From IMG/VR virus record IMGVR_UViG_3300046648_000140, positions 1-38,162 of that record: a stretch of DNA of 38,162 bases; one strand, written 5' to 3'. Below the pieces are notes generated by a model that was not told the DNA's origin, searched no databases, and was given only the letters and a program-made list of their open reading frames with translations. A program made the position numbers and the translations under genes. This stretch comes from a virus. Positions 21,392-29,261 of the stretch are shown piece after piece; the first letter of the stretch is position 1, and each line of letters starts with the position of its first letter.

Positions 21392-22102
21392 CTATGGCGC
21401 GATTACTTCGAGCAGGGACAACCGGCGCTCAAGTGCGGCGCGGTCAACCGTTGGCTCTGGTTCGGGTTGTGCGGTAAGGGCTGCCGGCGCGTTGCCGTAG
21501 GCCTCAAGGTTCCACTGGTTTTTTGCCGCCTTCTGTCCTGGAACGATGCGATCAACAAACCCGTGGTCGACGGCTTCCTGCGCGGTGAACCAAGTAGTGG
21601 CGTCCATCCATGCCACTAGCTCCTCCGTGGTCTTGCCGGTCTTGCGTTGGTAGTCCGCAACAATCGAGGCATCGACCTTGCGCAGAATGCCGGCCGTATC
21701 CTCGAAGTCGTTCGCGTTACCGAGGGCGATAGTCCACGCGTTATGGATCATAAAAAATCCACCGTCGGCGATTTCTACCTCGTCTGCTGCAAGGGCTACA
21801 TAGGTCGCAGCGCTCGCCGCTTGGCCGTCGATATGAGCGACGACGTGGGCGGGGTGTTGAGCGAGGGCGGTCGCGATTGCGCGGCCGTCGAATACGTCGC
21901 CACCGGGGCTATTGATGCGAAGGTGAATTGTGTCTACGTCCAAGGCGGCGAGCTGCGGAACGAACTCGCGAGCGCTGACGCCACCGGCCCAAGACTCGCC
22001 GATAATGTCGTAAATGTAGACGGTCGCCTCACGCCCGGCCTGTTCGATTCGGGCCTGACGCGGTGCCGCTTGATTGCTTAGGTAGAGCTGCATCAGCTTC
22101 AT
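21392..22102 (-). CDS. Head maturation protease, ClpP-like
   Basis: This 236-aa ClpP-fold head protease has INSPGGDVFDGRAIATAL (about residues 63-80), catalytic Ser97 in GQAASAATYV, His120 in FMIHNAW and probable Asp144 in the ILRKVDASIVADYQ helix. Members of this family cut the capsid delta domain and often help assemble the procapsid. The C-terminal 40 residues are Ala/Pro/Glu-rich and may be a scaffold tail. Its start overlaps the portal stop by 4 bases. Confidence 0.94.
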   Translation of the reverse strand: MKLMQLYLSNQAAPRQARIEQAGREATVYIYDIIGESWAGGVSAREFVPQLAALDVDTIHLRINSPGGDVFDGRAIATALAQHPAHVVAHIDGQAASAATYVALAADEVEIADGGFFMIHNAWTIALGNANDFEDTAGILRKVDASIVADYQRKTGKTTEELVAWMDATTWFTAQEAVDHGFVDRIVPGQKAAKNQWNLEAYGNAPAALTAQPEPEPTVDRAALERRLSLLEVIAP

Positions 22103-23352
22103 ACGCTGGGCCCCTGTGTAACGTTGGTTAGATAGAGAACGTCGCCACCCGGAACGGGAGGTAAGTTTTTGATGCGGCGCGCTTCGTTGACGGTCATCCA
22201 GCCTTGGGCACCCGGACCGCCGAGCGATTTCGAGATAACTTCCGACTCGGTTTTGCTATCGCCGGCCAGCAATCCGTCGCGATTGAACTCCACGAAAAAG
22301 CGCGGCGAGCGCGGCCAGAGCTTGCGGTTTAGTTCCTGCTCGACGCGGCGAAGGTGCGGGCCGAGGGTGTAGCGAACAAACCCGATACCCATCTGCTCGA
22401 TACCGCTCCCCCAAGAAGTCGAGGCGCTCGTCTCGCCGACCATGTGAGGAGGTACGCCGAACGCTCGGGCGATTTCGACGACCTGAAATTTGCGGGTTTC
22501 GAGTAGCTGCGAGTCCTCGGCGGTCAAGCTAACCGGCTCGATTTTGCCGCCGTTAACCAACAGCAACGGCTTGTGACGGTGGCCGGTTCCGGTATACGTC
22601 TCGGTGAACTGGTTGCGAAGGTGGGTCTGTTGCGCCTCGGTAGGCGCGACGCCTTGCGGATAGGAGAGCGCAATAGATGGCGCGGCACCGTTCGCGAAGA
22701 ACTCCCCCGCGTAATCGTCGGCAGCGAGGGCGGTGCCGACGGCTTGCCGGGCTGCGTATCGGATTACAGATTCACCGTGGCAGCCGTCGAAACCGAAGCC
22801 GGGGAAGTGCAAAACGTCATCGTCATACAGGCCATATACCGACTCGCCGTCGCTGACAAAGTAGACGAGGCGCCCGTCCTTTTCGACAACGTGAACACAC
22901 TCCCGAGGGAGCGGCATCAAGCTCGACGGGTTGCCGTTTCGGTCGCGGATAATTTGCGCGAATCCGTCGCCCCGCATCAGCATGGACGAGAGCATCCACT
23001 CCCAAAAAGAGCAGGCCGTAAGGGTCGGATATGGGCTCTCGTTGAGGAGCCACCATAGCGGGTGGTCCGCCTTCTTGCGGCTACCATCGGCGGTCCGCTC
23101 GTACACCGGAATCGGTAGGAGCGCGACGGCCCCGGCAATCAATCGAGTACAGGCGTAAACGGCAGCGCTACGTTTGGCCGATTCGACCGTAACCGAGATA
23201 CCAGAGGAGGCTTTCGGTACGCCGAAAAACTCGGCCCACTGCTCGCGAGTTCCGAACCCGTCGATAGTATTCGACGCGCTAATCTTGCCAAGCTCTGCGC
23301 GGAGGGTTGCGACCTCCTGCTCTAGCTTTTTTTGCTTCCCGAAAAATAGCAT
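22099..23352 (-). CDS. Portal protein, HK97 family
   Basis: This 417-aa portal protein begins MLFFGKQKKLEQEVATLRAE. The ATG at 23352 overlaps the terminase stop (TGATG). The reading frame is open upstream, but that part is arginine-rich antisense-like sequence and is not used. Family signatures are AVYACTRLIAGAVALLPIPV, LPRECVHVV, DVLHFPGFGFDG and RAFGVPPHMVGE. It forms the dodecameric DNA gate of the head. Confidence 0.95.
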   Translation of the reverse strand: MLFFGKQKKLEQEVATLRAELGKISASNTIDGFGTREQWAEFFGVPKASSGISVTVESAKRSAAVYACTRLIAGAVALLPIPVYERTADGSRKKADHPLWWLLNESPYPTLTACSFWEWMLSSMLMRGDGFAQIIRDRNGNPSSLMPLPRECVHVVEKDGRLVYFVSDGESVYGLYDDDVLHFPGFGFDGCHGESVIRYAARQAVGTALAADDYAGEFFANGAAPSIALSYPQGVAPTEAQQTHLRNQFTETYTGTGHRHKPLLLVNGGKIEPVSLTAEDSQLLETRKFQVVEIARAFGVPPHMVGETSASTSWGSGIEQMGIGFVRYTLGPHLRRVEQELNRKLWPRSPRFFVEFNRDGLLAGDSKTESEVISKSLGGPGAQGWMTVNEARRIKNLPPVPGGDVLYLTNVTQGPSV

Positions 23353-24866
23353 CAGAGCACCATAAATAGGTCGTGGATAGGAGCGTCCTCGGTCGGTTCG
23401 CCTTGGGCACCGACCGCCATAGCGAGCGCCACCATCCCGTCTATACGGCCGGTCGCTTTGCTCTTGGTAAACTTGCGGTTCCCCGCCTCGTCGGCGACGG
23501 TAATCGCGTTGGCGGCGCACATGGTTAGCACCGGATGGTTCCCGTGCCGAAGGCCTTTCGCGAGTAGCCGCGCTTCGAGTTCGCGCAGCGCCGGGGACAT
23601 AGACACCCAGCCTTGACCGAAGGGTTTAAAGCGGGTCAATTCCAGGTCAGAGAACCCTGCCTCGATTAGCCACGGGGTCAGGAATCGCATGTTGTGGCGG
23701 TCGAATGCCAGCGCCTGAACGTCACAATCATCGAACAATTCACGCAGCCAACGGGCTACAAATCGGTACTCGATAGCGCGGCCGGGCGTAAGTTCTAGCA
23801 GCCCTTCTTCGGCCCAAACGTCATACGGTACGCGGTCGTTTCGCGCCTTCTCTTTAATCCCTTCCTCGGGTAGCCAGAAGGTCGAATGCACGTCGCCGTC
23901 TTCGGAGACAGAGACGAGCGCGGTAAGGTCGGAGACGCTCGAAAGGTCGAGGCCAGCCCAGACTTTTTGTCCGTGATACGGCTCGGGCTTCCCTGAGTTT
24001 TCTTCCCAAACGGCCCAGCTTACGAACGGGGCTTTCGCCGCTACGCGCTGGTTTAAAATTAGGTTCCGATACGCCGACTCGCGAGCCGGTAAACGCTTCG
24101 CGTCGGAGGCTTGGCGCAGCACTTCCTCCTTGTTCATGAAGTCATCGAAGTGAGGATTTGCGGCGCGGATTGCTTCCTCGCTAAACGGATCAAGGTCGAG
24201 CGGGGCGGTGCATATTTCGATCTTGTTTCGCGGGTCCGCTCCGGTGAGCGCGTCGTCGATGAGCAGGCTCAATAGGTCCGCGCTATTCGGGGCTTGCGTC
24301 GAAATGATGATCGACATTGGCTGGTCTTGCGCAGCGCTTGCGGTTTCGAGCGCCTCGTATAGCTGCGATCTTGGGCCGACGACCTGCCCTAATTCGTCGT
24401 GAATTACGAGCGCGGGAGACAGCCCGAACTTGGTCGACGCGTCGGCGGATAGCGCTTTGAAAAACGTGCCGAGTTCGCCGCACAAAAGCTCCTTGGCGGT
24501 GTCCCGAATCGTGACGTAATACGACAATTCCGAACTGAGCCGAACGATTTTCGCGGCCAGCTCGAACAGAATTGCAGCTTGGTCGCGGGATTGTGCCGCG
24601 CTATATAACTGAGAGTTCGGCCGCGCCTCGGGTCCGCACAAGTGCAGCAAGACGATAAACGCACTGAAGGCCGTCTTTGCATTCTTGCGGGCCATCGACA
24701 AAATGAAAACGCGGGTCGGCGAATCGTAAATTCGCTTCATCCAACGGCGCTGATGCTTGGTCAACTTGACCCGTTGCCCGACCATTCGACCTTCGGGGAT
24801 GCAGCAGTGGGCTTCAATCCAGCCGCAATTGCGCTCCCCCCGCGTCAGTCTTGTTCGAGCTGCCAC
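23352..24866 (-). CDS. terL: Terminase large subunit
   Basis: This is a 504-aa packaging motor. The ATPase part has a Walker A-like SMARKNAKTA (57-66), the deviant form of the HK97/Terminase_1 group, and Walker B LVIHDE (153-158). The nuclease part has GLDLSSVSDLTAL (first Asp cluster) and, near the C-terminus, RIDGMVALAMAVG with the last conserved Asp. Start is GTG 24866, overlapping the small subunit gene by 22 bases. With an HNH protein nearby, a cos-type system like HK97 is plausible. Confidence 0.95.
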   Translation of the reverse strand: MAARTRLTRGERNCGWIEAHCCIPEGRMVGQRVKLTKHQRRWMKRIYDSPTRVFILSMARKNAKTAFSAFIVLLHLCGPEARPNSQLYSAAQSRDQAAILFELAAKIVRLSSELSYYVTIRDTAKELLCGELGTFFKALSADASTKFGLSPALVIHDELGQVVGPRSQLYEALETASAAQDQPMSIIISTQAPNSADLLSLLIDDALTGADPRNKIEICTAPLDLDPFSEEAIRAANPHFDDFMNKEEVLRQASDAKRLPARESAYRNLILNQRVAAKAPFVSWAVWEENSGKPEPYHGQKVWAGLDLSSVSDLTALVSVSEDGDVHSTFWLPEEGIKEKARNDRVPYDVWAEEGLLELTPGRAIEYRFVARWLRELFDDCDVQALAFDRHNMRFLTPWLIEAGFSDLELTRFKPFGQGWVSMSPALRELEARLLAKGLRHGNHPVLTMCAANAITVADEAGNRKFTKSKATGRIDGMVALAMAVGAQGEPTEDAPIHDLFMVL

Positions 24867-25273
24867 GGTTTTCGTCCTTTCCCTTGCGAGTGAACTACCT
24901 TGTCGGCGCGGATTAGGCTCTGTTGGGTTAGCCGCATCGAGCGAAGTAGCGCGTTCATACAGCGCGTTTCGCGCTCGGCCATCGCGCCGAGCTTGTCGTA
25001 TCGCTTCAAACCCTCGTCATCGGTCAGCCATGCAGGGTCAAAATTCTCCTGCTGCTGCGCGATTAGGTCGGCTTGTACCTTGTGCCGGCAGTACTGCGCG
25101 AGCATCGGCCCGTGTTCCTCGCCGAACCATTCGGCCGGCTTCGAGTTGACGACCGAAACCCAGACCGCCTTTTGTGCGTTGGTCAAAGTCGCGGGAGGTG
25201 CGAGCCGGTGCGATAACGACGTGGGCGAAGCGACCACAAGGGACGCCGCTGATCTGCGTCCTCGGTCTGCCAT
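24845..25273 (-). CDS. terS: Terminase small subunit, P27-like
   Basis: This 142-aa protein is directly upstream of terL. It has LTNAQKAVWVSVVNSKPAEW, a helical body with MLAQYCRHKVQADLIAQQQE and RYDKLGAMAERETRCMNALL, and a basic C-terminal tail (LRSMRLTQQSLIRADK). This is the usual layout of P27-family small terminases. It should bind the packaging site and regulate TerL. AGGA lies about nine bases before ATG 25273. Confidence 0.85.
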   Translation of the reverse strand: MADRGRRSAASLVVASPTSLSHRLAPPATLTNAQKAVWVSVVNSKPAEWFGEEHGPMLAQYCRHKVQADLIAQQQENFDPAWLTDDEGLKRYDKLGAMAERETRCMNALLRSMRLTQQSLIRADKVVHSQGKGRKPWQLEQD

Positions 25274-25362
25274 GGCCTGATTCCTAAAAAAATACGGTTT
25301 TATGAAGGCCTCTCTGGGCGATCGGTCTTCTGTTGTGTCTGTGCAAACTTTTCACCTCCCCC
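25274..25362. other. Gap between HNH and terS; possible packaging (cos) site
   Basis: These 89 bases hold no gene. On the minus strand they begin with a GGGGGGAGGTGAAAAG-like purine-rich stretch (about 25352-25367) and end at the terS ribosome site. In HK97-like phages cos lies beside the HNH and small terminase genes, so this is the first place to look. No cleavage position can be read from sequence alone. Confidence 0.35.
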
Positions 25363-25674
25363 CTACCTGCGCCAGTGGTGGCGAGGGTCGAGTGGAACGC
25401 CGGAGGGGTCACAACCGGGCAACACGCCAGACCGCTCAAGGGTCTGCTTAGCCGAGTCGTGGCAGAGCTTGCAGAGGCTCTGGAGGTTGGCCGGGTCGCG
25501 GAATAGCTTCAGATCGCCTTTGTGCGGCTTCTTGTGGTCTGCCACGTTCGCGCTGGTGTACTTGCCAACAACTAGGCAATAGGCGCACATGGGCTCCTTG
25601 CGCAGCTGTGCAAGGCGTAACTGTTTCCACTCGGCCGTGTTGTATAGGTGGTGCCAGTCAGCCTTGGTCTTCAT
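25363..25674 (-). CDS. HNH endonuclease, packaging-associated
   Basis: This 103-aa HNH nuclease has two zinc knuckles, CAYC (Cys30, Cys33) and CKLCH (about 68-72). Between them lie DHKKPHKGD (about 46-54) and NLQSLC, which supply the catalytic His and Asn. Next to terS and terL it is the equivalent of HK97 gp74. Those proteins stimulate terminase cutting at cos. It overlaps the upstream small gene by 17 bases. Confidence 0.9.
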   Translation of the reverse strand: MKTKADWHHLYNTAEWKQLRLAQLRKEPMCAYCLVVGKYTSANVADHKKPHKGDLKLFRDPANLQSLCKLCHDSAKQTLERSGVLPGCDPSGVPLDPRHHWRR

Positions 25675-25834
25675 CGGGTAGCACCGTTACGCGAGTAGCC
25701 TTCAGTGCGAACGCTCGAACCTTGTCGGAGTCGGGTTGGCTATCCGTAAGGACGGCAACGACCGCCACGCCCAAGGCGTACCAACGCCACCACCAAGCCA
25801 TGCGAACCCGGAGCTTTACCTTTATGTTCGCCAC
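25658..25834 (-). CDS. Small membrane-anchored protein (58 aa)
   Basis: GTG 25834 is chosen as the start: GAGG lies seven bases upstream and the previous gene stops two bases earlier. An in-frame ATG at 25852 is the alternative. The product is VANIKVKLRVRMAWWWRW followed by a hydrophobic segment (YALGVAVVAVLT) and a soluble tail with PDSDKVRAFALKATRVTV. From memory, similar short proteins are common in Pseudomonas phages between lysis and packaging genes. Function is unknown. Confidence 0.65.
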   Translation of the reverse strand: MANIKVKLRVRMAWWWRWYALGVAVVAVLTDSQPDSDKVRAFALKATRVTVLPDEDQG

Positions 25835-25836
25835 GG

Positions 25837-26241
25837 TTAGGCCTCGAACCAATCGGACGATACAAAGTCGTCCTGACTAACCCCGTCTCGCCGCTTGTCC
25901 CAGTAGAGCCAACCACCCGAGCGAACACCGAGGTACATCGCGTGGCGGGTAGCCCAACCCACGCCGCACGCTTCGAGTGCCTCAAGGAACAAGGCGTCTG
26001 CCTCGGCCCGAGTTGAGTAGTGGATGCAATAGAGAAAGTCGTGGAGGACTGCGGCCTGTCGGCTTGGTCCGTCCGGGTCGATCAACCAACGCAACGCCGA
26101 CGGAATACTCGCGAGGTCGGTAACGAATCCACGCGGGACCATGTACCGAGCGCCGTTGGTGGCGAGGTAAAGCAGGCCGGTCAATACGACCCACTCGCCG
26201 GGCTTGTAGGCCCGAAGGTCAAGCGGTGTTAGGAACGCCAT
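25837..26241 (-). CDS. DUF1353 protein
   Basis: This 134-aa member of DUF1353 has the signature VPRGFVTDLASIPSALRWLI (about residues 35-54) and QAAVLHDFLYCIHYSTRAEA (about 62-81), then ADALFLEALEACGVG. The family is frequent near phage lysis and tail genes and its biochemical role is unknown. It overlaps the small membrane protein gene upstream by 13 bases. The histidine-rich core suggests metal binding or hydrolysis, which is speculative. Confidence 0.85.
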   Translation of the reverse strand: MAFLTPLDLRAYKPGEWVVLTGLLYLATNGARYMVPRGFVTDLASIPSALRWLIDPDGPSRQAAVLHDFLYCIHYSTRAEADALFLEALEACGVGWATRHAMYLGVRSGGWLYWDKRRDGVSQDDFVSSDWFEA

Positions 26242-26411
26242 AACGCTACCCCGTACCCGAGCAGATAGAACGCTGCGAGGGTTATCTCGTACAAGGAAAG
26301 AGCCAACATCAATAAGGCGTCGCCCGTCATCCCGGCGCGGTAATGGTTAGCCGCGCCGTGCATAGCGACGAGGGCGGCGATTACCAACATTAGTGGGATG
26401 GCGAGCGACAA
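26229..26411 (-). CDS. Two-pass small membrane protein in the lysis cassette (60 aa)
   Basis: This very hydrophobic protein has two predicted membrane helices (about residues 4-20, AIPLMLVIAALVAMHGA, and 30-55, GDALLMLALSLYEITLAAF). The start is TTG 26411, three bases after the endolysin stop, so re-initiation is likely; ATG 26390 is the alternative. Its position next to the endolysin suggests a second holin-like or antiholin protein. It does not look like a spanin, which would have one helix and a coiled coil. Confidence 0.6.
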   Translation of the reverse strand: MSLAIPLMLVIAALVAMHGAANHYRAGMTGDALLMLALSLYEITLAAFYLLGYGVALWRS

Positions 26412-26414
26412 GGC

Positions 26415-26849
26415 TTATGCCCGGCCGAGGTACAAAAGCCGCTCTTTACGGCGGCGAGTCTCAAGGCCAGCAATCTTTTTGCCGTTGTCGTATACCCAGC
26501 GGAGGAACTCGGCGGCGATACACATATGGTCCGACCGGGCGTTGATAAGCCGGAGGATGGTCGAGGTTTTGAACGCGCTCTGGCCGATGTTGAAGACGAA
26601 CGACACCAACGCGTCAAACTCGAACTGTTCCAGGGGACAGCGGACCAAGCGATTTACTGCCGCGACGGCCTCGGCTACGTCCTCGGTGAGCAACATCAAG
26701 GCGCGGGCCTCGCTGATCTGCATCCCCGATAGGGCGGACCGCGTATGGCCGTACCCGATTGTCCAGACCCCGCCAGTATCGAGGTACGCGGTAAGGCGTA
26801 ACTGCTCGAACCCTTTAATGGCGTCGAGGCCTTGAGGACTTAGGTTCAC
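26415..26849 (-). CDS. Endolysin, GH24 lysozyme
   Basis: This 144-aa T4-type lysozyme has the catalytic triad Glu15 (GFE), Asp24 (AYLDTGG) and Thr30 (WTIGYGHT), with the same spacing as Glu11-Asp20-Thr26 of T4. FEFDALVSFVFNIG and the C-terminal RRRKERLLYL are also typical. There is no signal peptide or SAR helix, so it needs a holin for export. It overlaps the holin gene by 4 bases. It cleaves the glycan strands of peptidoglycan. Confidence 0.95.
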   Translation of the reverse strand: MNLSPQGLDAIKGFEQLRLTAYLDTGGVWTIGYGHTRSALSGMQISEARALMLLTEDVAEAVAAVNRLVRCPLEQFEFDALVSFVFNIGQSAFKTSTILRLINARSDHMCIAAEFLRWVYDNGKKIAGLETRRRKERLLYLGRA

Positions 26850-27160
26850 TTCGGCACCTGCGAATCGAGGAAGCGCTCGGCGTATTTGCGCAGCTTATCG
26901 ACACCGATAAAGCCGACGGCCCCACCGGCAAAAGTCGCCATTGAGGACGGCAACCCGAGCCACTCAAGGAGCGGAATAACGGTCAGCGTACAGAGTCCGC
27001 ATAGCGACCCTTCGAGGACCATCTGGCGCCGCGTACCCCCGCCGTATATGACGCGCAGGACGGCAATTGCGATGGACAGGGCCGGTGGATAAAGAATCGT
27101 GCCCATGCTTACTAAAAAAGCTGTAAGGGAAACCCACAAATCCGGGTTTTTTTCGGGCAT
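26846..27160 (-). CDS. Holin, lambda-type family
   Basis: This 104-aa holin starts MPEKNPDLWVSLTAFLVSMG. The ATG at 27160 is chosen because upstream in-frame sequence is not protein-like and GGGG precedes it. Three hydrophobic segments are visible (about residues 8-24, 28-43 and 60-90). RVIYGGGTRRQMVLEGSLCG and PLLEWLGLPSSMATFAGGAV match the lambda-type holin family (PF05106-like, from memory). It forms inner-membrane holes at lysis. It is the first gene of the lysis cassette after the reversed operon. Confidence 0.85.
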   Translation of the reverse strand: MPEKNPDLWVSLTAFLVSMGTILYPPALSIAIAVLRVIYGGGTRRQMVLEGSLCGLCTLTVIPLLEWLGLPSSMATFAGGAVGFIGVDKLRKYAERFLDSQVPK

Positions 27161-27174
27161 GATTAAAACCCCTG

Positions 27175-27188
27175 TTATCGGGAGATAA
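27175..27188. promoter_or_regulatory. Palindrome in the divergent holin/small-gene-operon gap
   Basis: A perfect inverted repeat TTATC-GGGA-GATAA lies between the holin start (27160) and the GTG at 27204. It differs from the CI-type ATAAC-N4-GTTAT sites in half-site orientation. The position fits an operator for the rightward operon, but no clear -35/-10 pair was found beside it. Confidence 0.4.
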
Positions 27189-27203
27189 AAAAAGGAGCTT
27201 GGT

Positions 27204-27596
27204 GTGGTCAAAAATAAAATGGCGGTATGGGGTCGGAATCTTGCGGCTGACCTTTTCCCGGTTCGCCTCAAGTGGCGTATGTGGCTGTCCTATTTCGTCC
27301 CGTTTCCGATAGCGTTCGCGTGGCCTTACGTCGTAGAGCCGACCTTTGTTAATTGGCTGATCGTTGTCGGGTTTTTAGTATTCGTCGTGCGGTCGTTTAC
27401 CCGGCTGATGATTCGCGGCCAGATCAAGGCCGATGCCCGGTTACAGATTCGGTTATTCGAGCAGGCTGAAGTCGAAATCTCGGCGCTGCTCGAATTCGTT
27501 ACGCCAGAAGAACGTAGGCAATACGCCGACCTCGCCGAAGACTTGGCGCGGCGTGCGAAAATCCTCAAACGTATACTGGCGGACTTTGAAAAATGA
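27204..27596 (+). CDS. Membrane protein with coiled-coil tail, first gene of reversed operon
   Basis: This 130-aa protein starts at GTG 27204 with GGAG six bases upstream. It has two predicted membrane helices (about residues 27-43, WLSYFVPFPIAFAWPYV, and 48-63, FVNWLIVVGFLVFVVR). A charged helical tail follows (LQIRLFEQAEVEISALLEFV, then AEDLARRAKILKRILADFEK) that could form a coiled coil. Family is not recognised. It leads an operon of eight tightly overlapping genes transcribed against the late genes. Possible roles are membrane exclusion or regulation of lysis, both speculative. Confidence 0.7.
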   Translation: MVKNKMAVWGRNLAADLFPVRLKWRMWLSYFVPFPIAFAWPYVVEPTFVNWLIVVGFLVFVVRSFTRLMIRGQIKADARLQIRLFEQAEVEISALLEFVTPEERRQYADLAEDLARRAKILKRILADFEK

Positions 27597-27811
27597 CGGA
27601 CTTTGACGACGACTTTCAGACCTATAACGACGGCCACCAGATCGAAGGTCTGGACCGCTGCATGACCATACTTTCGCTTCTTGACACGCTCTTAACCGGG
27701 CACCCGGCCGTCCTTCGCGCCGAGGGTGATGCCTTGGTAACGCAGGCGTTCGATGCAATCGGGGCGCTGTACCAAAAAATCGGAAACATCGACGAGGGCG
27801 ACGAAAAATGA
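27593..27811 (+). CDS. Acidic small protein (72 aa), reversed operon
   Basis: This protein is not recognised. It is acidic, starting MTDFDDDFQTYNDGHQIEGL, with a helical middle (CMTILSLLDTLLTGHPAVLR) and end (DALVTQAFDAIGALYQKIGN). It has no membrane segment. ATGA overlaps with both neighbours show obligate coupling. A DNA-mimic role is possible for such acidic phage proteins but has no direct support. Confidence 0.65.
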   Translation: MTDFDDDFQTYNDGHQIEGLDRCMTILSLLDTLLTGHPAVLRAEGDALVTQAFDAIGALYQKIGNIDEGDEK

Positions 27812-28035
27812 CCGCGCCGTCGCGGGGCGGGTCGGAACTACGCGAGCTGCTCGAATGGGCAAAATCGCTGGGATTCACATGCAACGTTGGCGGCAAACAT
27901 TTGATATTTTTTCGGCCGTTTACGCGTAAGGTCTTCGCCTCGTATACGCCGAGCTGCAAACACGCCCGGAAAAATACCCGGCGCGATATTTTGAAGGCGC
28001 TCGCCGAGGCCGAACAAAACAAACCCAAGGAATGA
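27808..28035 (+). CDS. HicA-like small RNA-binding-fold protein (75 aa)
   Basis: This 75-aa protein has a pattern like the HicA/dsRBD-like fold: helix SELRELLEWAKSLGFTCN, then strand VGGKHLIFFRP with the His at the position of the HicA catalytic His. A second strand (KVFASYTPSC) and a final basic helix (NTRRDILKALAEAEQ) follow. HicA toxins are mRNA interferases paired with HicB antitoxins. No HicB-like protein follows here, so an orphan toxin-like, RNA-binding or regulatory role is possible. The match is by fold pattern only. Confidence 0.6.
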   Translation: MTAPSRGGSELRELLEWAKSLGFTCNVGGKHLIFFRPFTRKVFASYTPSCKHARKNTRRDILKALAEAEQNKPKE

Positions 28036-28038
28036 ACA

Positions 28039-28254
28039 ATGATCGCGATTATCAACACCGGGGAATTCGACGAGGACGGCCGTTCTCGTTACCGGGTACA
28101 AATCAATGACAAGCTGATAACCGAGTATTACCACCACCGAATCGACGGCCTTGCCGCCTGTCTTGCGCTCGCTGCTCATGCGGTTGACCGGGCGGACTTC
28201 GAGAAAATCGACCGGATATGCAAACTCGCAGAAGGCGGAAAAAATGGGCATTAA
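28039..28254 (+). CDS. Small hypothetical protein (71 aa), reversed operon
   Basis: This protein is not recognised. It starts with a beta-hairpin-like stretch (MIAIINTGEFDEDGRSRYRV, then DKLITEYYHHR) followed by a helical half (IDGLAACLALAAHAVDRADF). AAGGA lies shortly before ATG 28039. It overlaps the next gene by 11 bases. It could be the partner of the preceding HicA-like protein, since it lies immediately downstream, but no HicB signature is seen. Confidence 0.6.
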   Translation: MIAIINTGEFDEDGRSRYRVQINDKLITEYYHHRIDGLAACLALAAHAVDRADFEKIDRICKLAEGGKNGH

Positions 28255-28639
28255 AACGACCCTCGCCGACCGCCGAGCGATGACAAAGGACAACGCGAAA
28301 TGGCCGCTACATCTAAAGCAAGTACCGCGTGACCAATGGCCGAGCGTGCGCCCCGGACTTATTGAGGTCTGGCGCTCACGCGGCTTTCTCGTACAGTTCT
28401 ACATCGAAAAAAATGGCTACGTCCGTATGTCCGTAAATCGCACCACGCATAACGGTAACGACTGGGTGGCGGCGATTTTGTGGGACGAACTTATGCGACT
28501 CAAGCGCGAGTGCGGCCGGGGCGAAAGTGACGCCTTGGAGCTGTACCCGGCCGATAACGACGTGGTGAACGTCGCGAATATCCGGCACCTTTTTTTCCCG
28601 CCCGGCCCGGTCGCGTTCAAGTGGATGGGCGACGAATGA
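28244..28639 (+). CDS. DUF7694-like phage protein (131 aa)
   Basis: ATG 28244 follows a GGCGGA-type site; ATG 28280 is an alternative. The product has FLVQFYIEKNGYVRMSVNRT, then ILWDELMRLKRECGRGESDA and LYPADNDVVNVANIRHLFF. From memory these match a phage family now called DUF7694, found in accessory parts of many phages, without known function. It is soluble and alpha/beta. It is coupled to the next gene by ATGA. Confidence 0.7.
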   Translation: MGIKTTLADRRAMTKDNAKWPLHLKQVPRDQWPSVRPGLIEVWRSRGFLVQFYIEKNGYVRMSVNRTTHNGNDWVAAILWDELMRLKRECGRGESDALELYPADNDVVNVANIRHLFFPPGPVAFKWMGDE

Positions 28640-28944
28640 GCGCGCTCGTCTGGAGCAAAACCCGGCCGGTTCCGACCGACCTTAACGGCAATTCCGAGGA
28701 GTATTTCTGGGCTCGGGGTGGCTACTTCAACCGGCCGATAATGGTCCGAGCGAACAACGGGGTGAACTCCGATGTTATCGACGGCCAGCGCGTATACCGC
28801 GCCGAGGTCAATTTCAATTTCTTCTCCGACGGCTTCCCCAGCACTATCTGGTCTAGCGACCTTGGGGATTATCCGTGGCTGCTCGAACTTGAGTGGGCCG
28901 GACCCGTCGAGCGCGTACCCGACAACCAACAAAAGGAGCTGTAA
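28636..28944 (+). CDS. Hypothetical protein (102 aa), reversed operon
   Basis: This protein is not recognised. ATG 28636 overlaps the previous stop. It is rich in aromatic and Asn residues (YFWARGGYFNRPIMVRANNG, then VNFNFFSDGFPSTIWSSDLG) and ends with WLLELEWAGPVERV. The pattern suggests a small beta-rich domain. No membrane segment or cysteine is present. Confidence 0.62.
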   Translation: MSALVWSKTRPVPTDLNGNSEEYFWARGGYFNRPIMVRANNGVNSDVIDGQRVYRAEVNFNFFSDGFPSTIWSSDLGDYPWLLELEWAGPVERVPDNQQKEL

Positions 28945-28946
28945 AA

Positions 28947-29261
28947 ATGGGCGATTGCACCCTGTTCCACGACGAAATTCGTTTCAGCGTTCGCGACCCG
29001 GAAAAAACCGAGGTTTGGGTTTATCTGCGCGGCGAGGGCGACTGTCCGTTCCAGTGTATCGGCTGGCGTTATAAGGCGTTTCCGCCGAGCGTCAAGCCGA
29101 TGGATATCTTGGTCAGTTGGTCGGTCGGCGACTATGACCCGCTCGACTGGGAGCGCAAAGACCCGCCCCCGACCGAACTTAATTACAACCCGGACTGGGA
29201 CGCTATCGAGGCCGATATATTGGCTCGACTGGCTGAACGAGGAGCGAAAGCCGATGAGTAA
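28947..29261 (+). CDS. Hypothetical protein (104 aa), reversed operon
   Basis: This protein is not recognised. ATG 28947 is preceded by AAGGAG (28933-28938). The N-terminal half looks beta-rich (CTLFHDEIRFSVRDPEKTEV, then CPFQCIGWRYKAFPPS), with Cys residues near 4, 33 and 37. The acidic C-terminus (NPDWDAIEADILARLAERGA) is helical. It overlaps the next gene by 8 bases. Its size and composition resemble those of the upstream 102-aa protein. Confidence 0.62.
   Translation: MGDCTLFHDEIRFSVRDPEKTEVWVYLRGEGDCPFQCIGWRYKAFPPSVKPMDILVSWSVGDYDPLDWERKDPPPTELNYNPDWDAIEADILARLAERGAKADE

Noticed and set aside
23353-23520. 5' extension of the portal gene
   Set aside because: The 56 extra residues are Arg-rich and overlap terL; ATG 23352 gives the usual portal N-terminus.
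27130-27153. Plus-strand terminator-like AAACCC...GGGTTT plus T-run
   Set aside because: Lies inside the holin coding sequence with no plus-strand transcript known upstream; short 6-bp stem.
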